Source of the DNA: Candidatus Delongbacteria bacterium
Lineage (GTDB): Bacteria > Delongbacteria > UBA4055
Reading direction: 5' to 3'
DNA: 14,671 nt
NCBI GenBank assembly: GCA_027858795.1
Contig: JAQICF010000091.1
Coordinates: 1 to 14,671 of the forward strand
Part shown: positions 14,157-14,671 of the stretch, piece after piece
Position numbering within the stretch: position 1 is the first letter of the stretch
Layout of the letters: each line of letters opens with the position of its first letter
Notes under the pieces: generated by a model
The model's database searches: none
The model's input: only the letters and a program-made list of their open reading frames with translations
What the model was told of the DNA's origin: nothing
Translations under genes and position numbers: made by a program

Positions 14157-14671
14157 ATGAACAAACAAATTCAGGCATATCAGAACAGACCAACAAGAGC
14201 GATTATCGATCTTGAGAATCTGAGAAATAATTATAAAATCGTAAAAACATTTATCGGTGATGATGTTAAGGTCATGGGAATTATTAAAGCAAATGCATAC
14301 GGTCATGGTATGCTTACAGTTGCAAAACAACTTATAAAACTCGGAGTGAATTATTTTGGTGTAGCGTTCTTAGAGGAAGGGATATTTCTCAGAGAGAACG
14401 GTATTGATACTCCTATTTTAGTCATGGGTGGAATAAATATTGAACAGATACCTGAATTTATTAAATATGATATTGATATTACAACTTCATCTATGGATAA
14501 GACCACAGCTATAAGCCAGACAGCAGTTTCTCTCGGCAAAAAAGCTAAAGTTCATATCAAGATAGACACCGGTATGGAAAGGCTTGGAGTTCACTGGTAT
14601 AATTCTGAGAAATTCATTGAAGAAACTTATAACTCAGAGAATATTATTGTTGAAGGTATTTTTTCACATTT
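14157..14671 (+). CDS. alr: Alanine racemase, C-terminus cut by window edge
   Basis: The frame opens at ATG 14157 and runs to the window end (171 full codons). Alanine racemase interconverts L- and D-alanine for peptidoglycan, using pyridoxal phosphate in the cytoplasm. The N-terminal barrel signature is clear: RAIIDLENLRNNY at 14-26, then VMGIIKANAYGHG at 39-51 with the PLP lysine K44, then GVAFLEEG and KIDTGMERLGV. The last motif is usually DTGMGRLG, so a Glu replaces the Gly. The catalytic tyrosine of the second domain lies beyond the window. AGGA about ten bases upstream is a reasonable ribosome binding site. It follows the four-cysteine gene by 82 bases filled by two hairpins. Confidence 0.95.
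   Translation, partial: MNKQIQAYQNRPTRAIIDLENLRNNYKIVKTFIGDDVKVMGIIKANAYGHGMLTVAKQLIKLGVNYFGVAFLEEGIFLRENGIDTPILVMGGINIEQIPEFIKYDIDITTSSMDKTTAISQTAVSLGKKAKVHIKIDTGMERLGVHWYNSEKFIEETYNSENIIVEGIFSH

Noticed and set aside
14097..14330. 77-codon minus-strand frame overlapping alr
   Set aside because: The plus strand here encodes clear alanine racemase motifs; the reverse frame is a shadow that runs into a hairpin repeat.

Overview
The window reads as an ordinary bacterial chromosome segment from an AT-rich (by eye about one third G+C), probably anaerobic bacterium. Shine-Dalgarno-like sites precede most genes. The alanine racemase gene implies peptidoglycan, and a glycyl radical enzyme with its radical-SAM activase implies an oxygen-free lifestyle. 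The taxon cannot be fixed from the window. The mix of genes and the many short dispersed hairpins would fit an uncultured anaerobe of the broad FCB or candidate-phylum type, but that is inference.

Left half (1-7292, minus strand): a compact run of five genes in the order holB (clamp-loader delta prime), ricT (PSP1-domain protein), an unrecognised 515-residue protein with a phospholipase-D-fold-like C-terminus, alaS, and a family 2 glycosyltransferase cut by the window edge. holB and ricT overlap by 22 bases and the other spacers are 29-57 bases, so they look co-transcribed from a candidate promoter in the 164-base divergent spacer 7293-7456. holB next to ricT is a neighbourhood known from other bacteria.

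Right half (7457-14671, plus strand): a class I/II aminotransferase, then a glycyl radical activase whose stop codon directly abuts the start of its enzyme. The enzyme closely resembles trans-4-hydroxy-L-proline dehydratase (HypD), which turns hydroxyproline into pyrroline-5-carboxylate for reduction to proline. After these come mnmE (tRNA wobble uridine modification), a small four-cysteine protein with two membrane segments, and the first 515 bases of alr.

The four spacers of the right half are packed with short non-coding elements: five hairpins that start with (T)GTAGGG and have different but self-complementary stems, several hairpins ending in ATGACA, and 7- or 8-base tandem repeats. The left half has none of these. 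One heptamer array supplies the last codons and stop of the aminotransferase gene. Another, with the arm of a neighbouring hairpin, makes a good-looking promoter in front of the four-cysteine gene. I see no rRNA, tRNA, CRISPR array, transposase or phage gene. The most notable signals are the hairpin family with compensated stem changes, the 11-residue tandem duplication in the HypD-like enzyme, and the unexplained 515-residue protein within a housekeeping operon.
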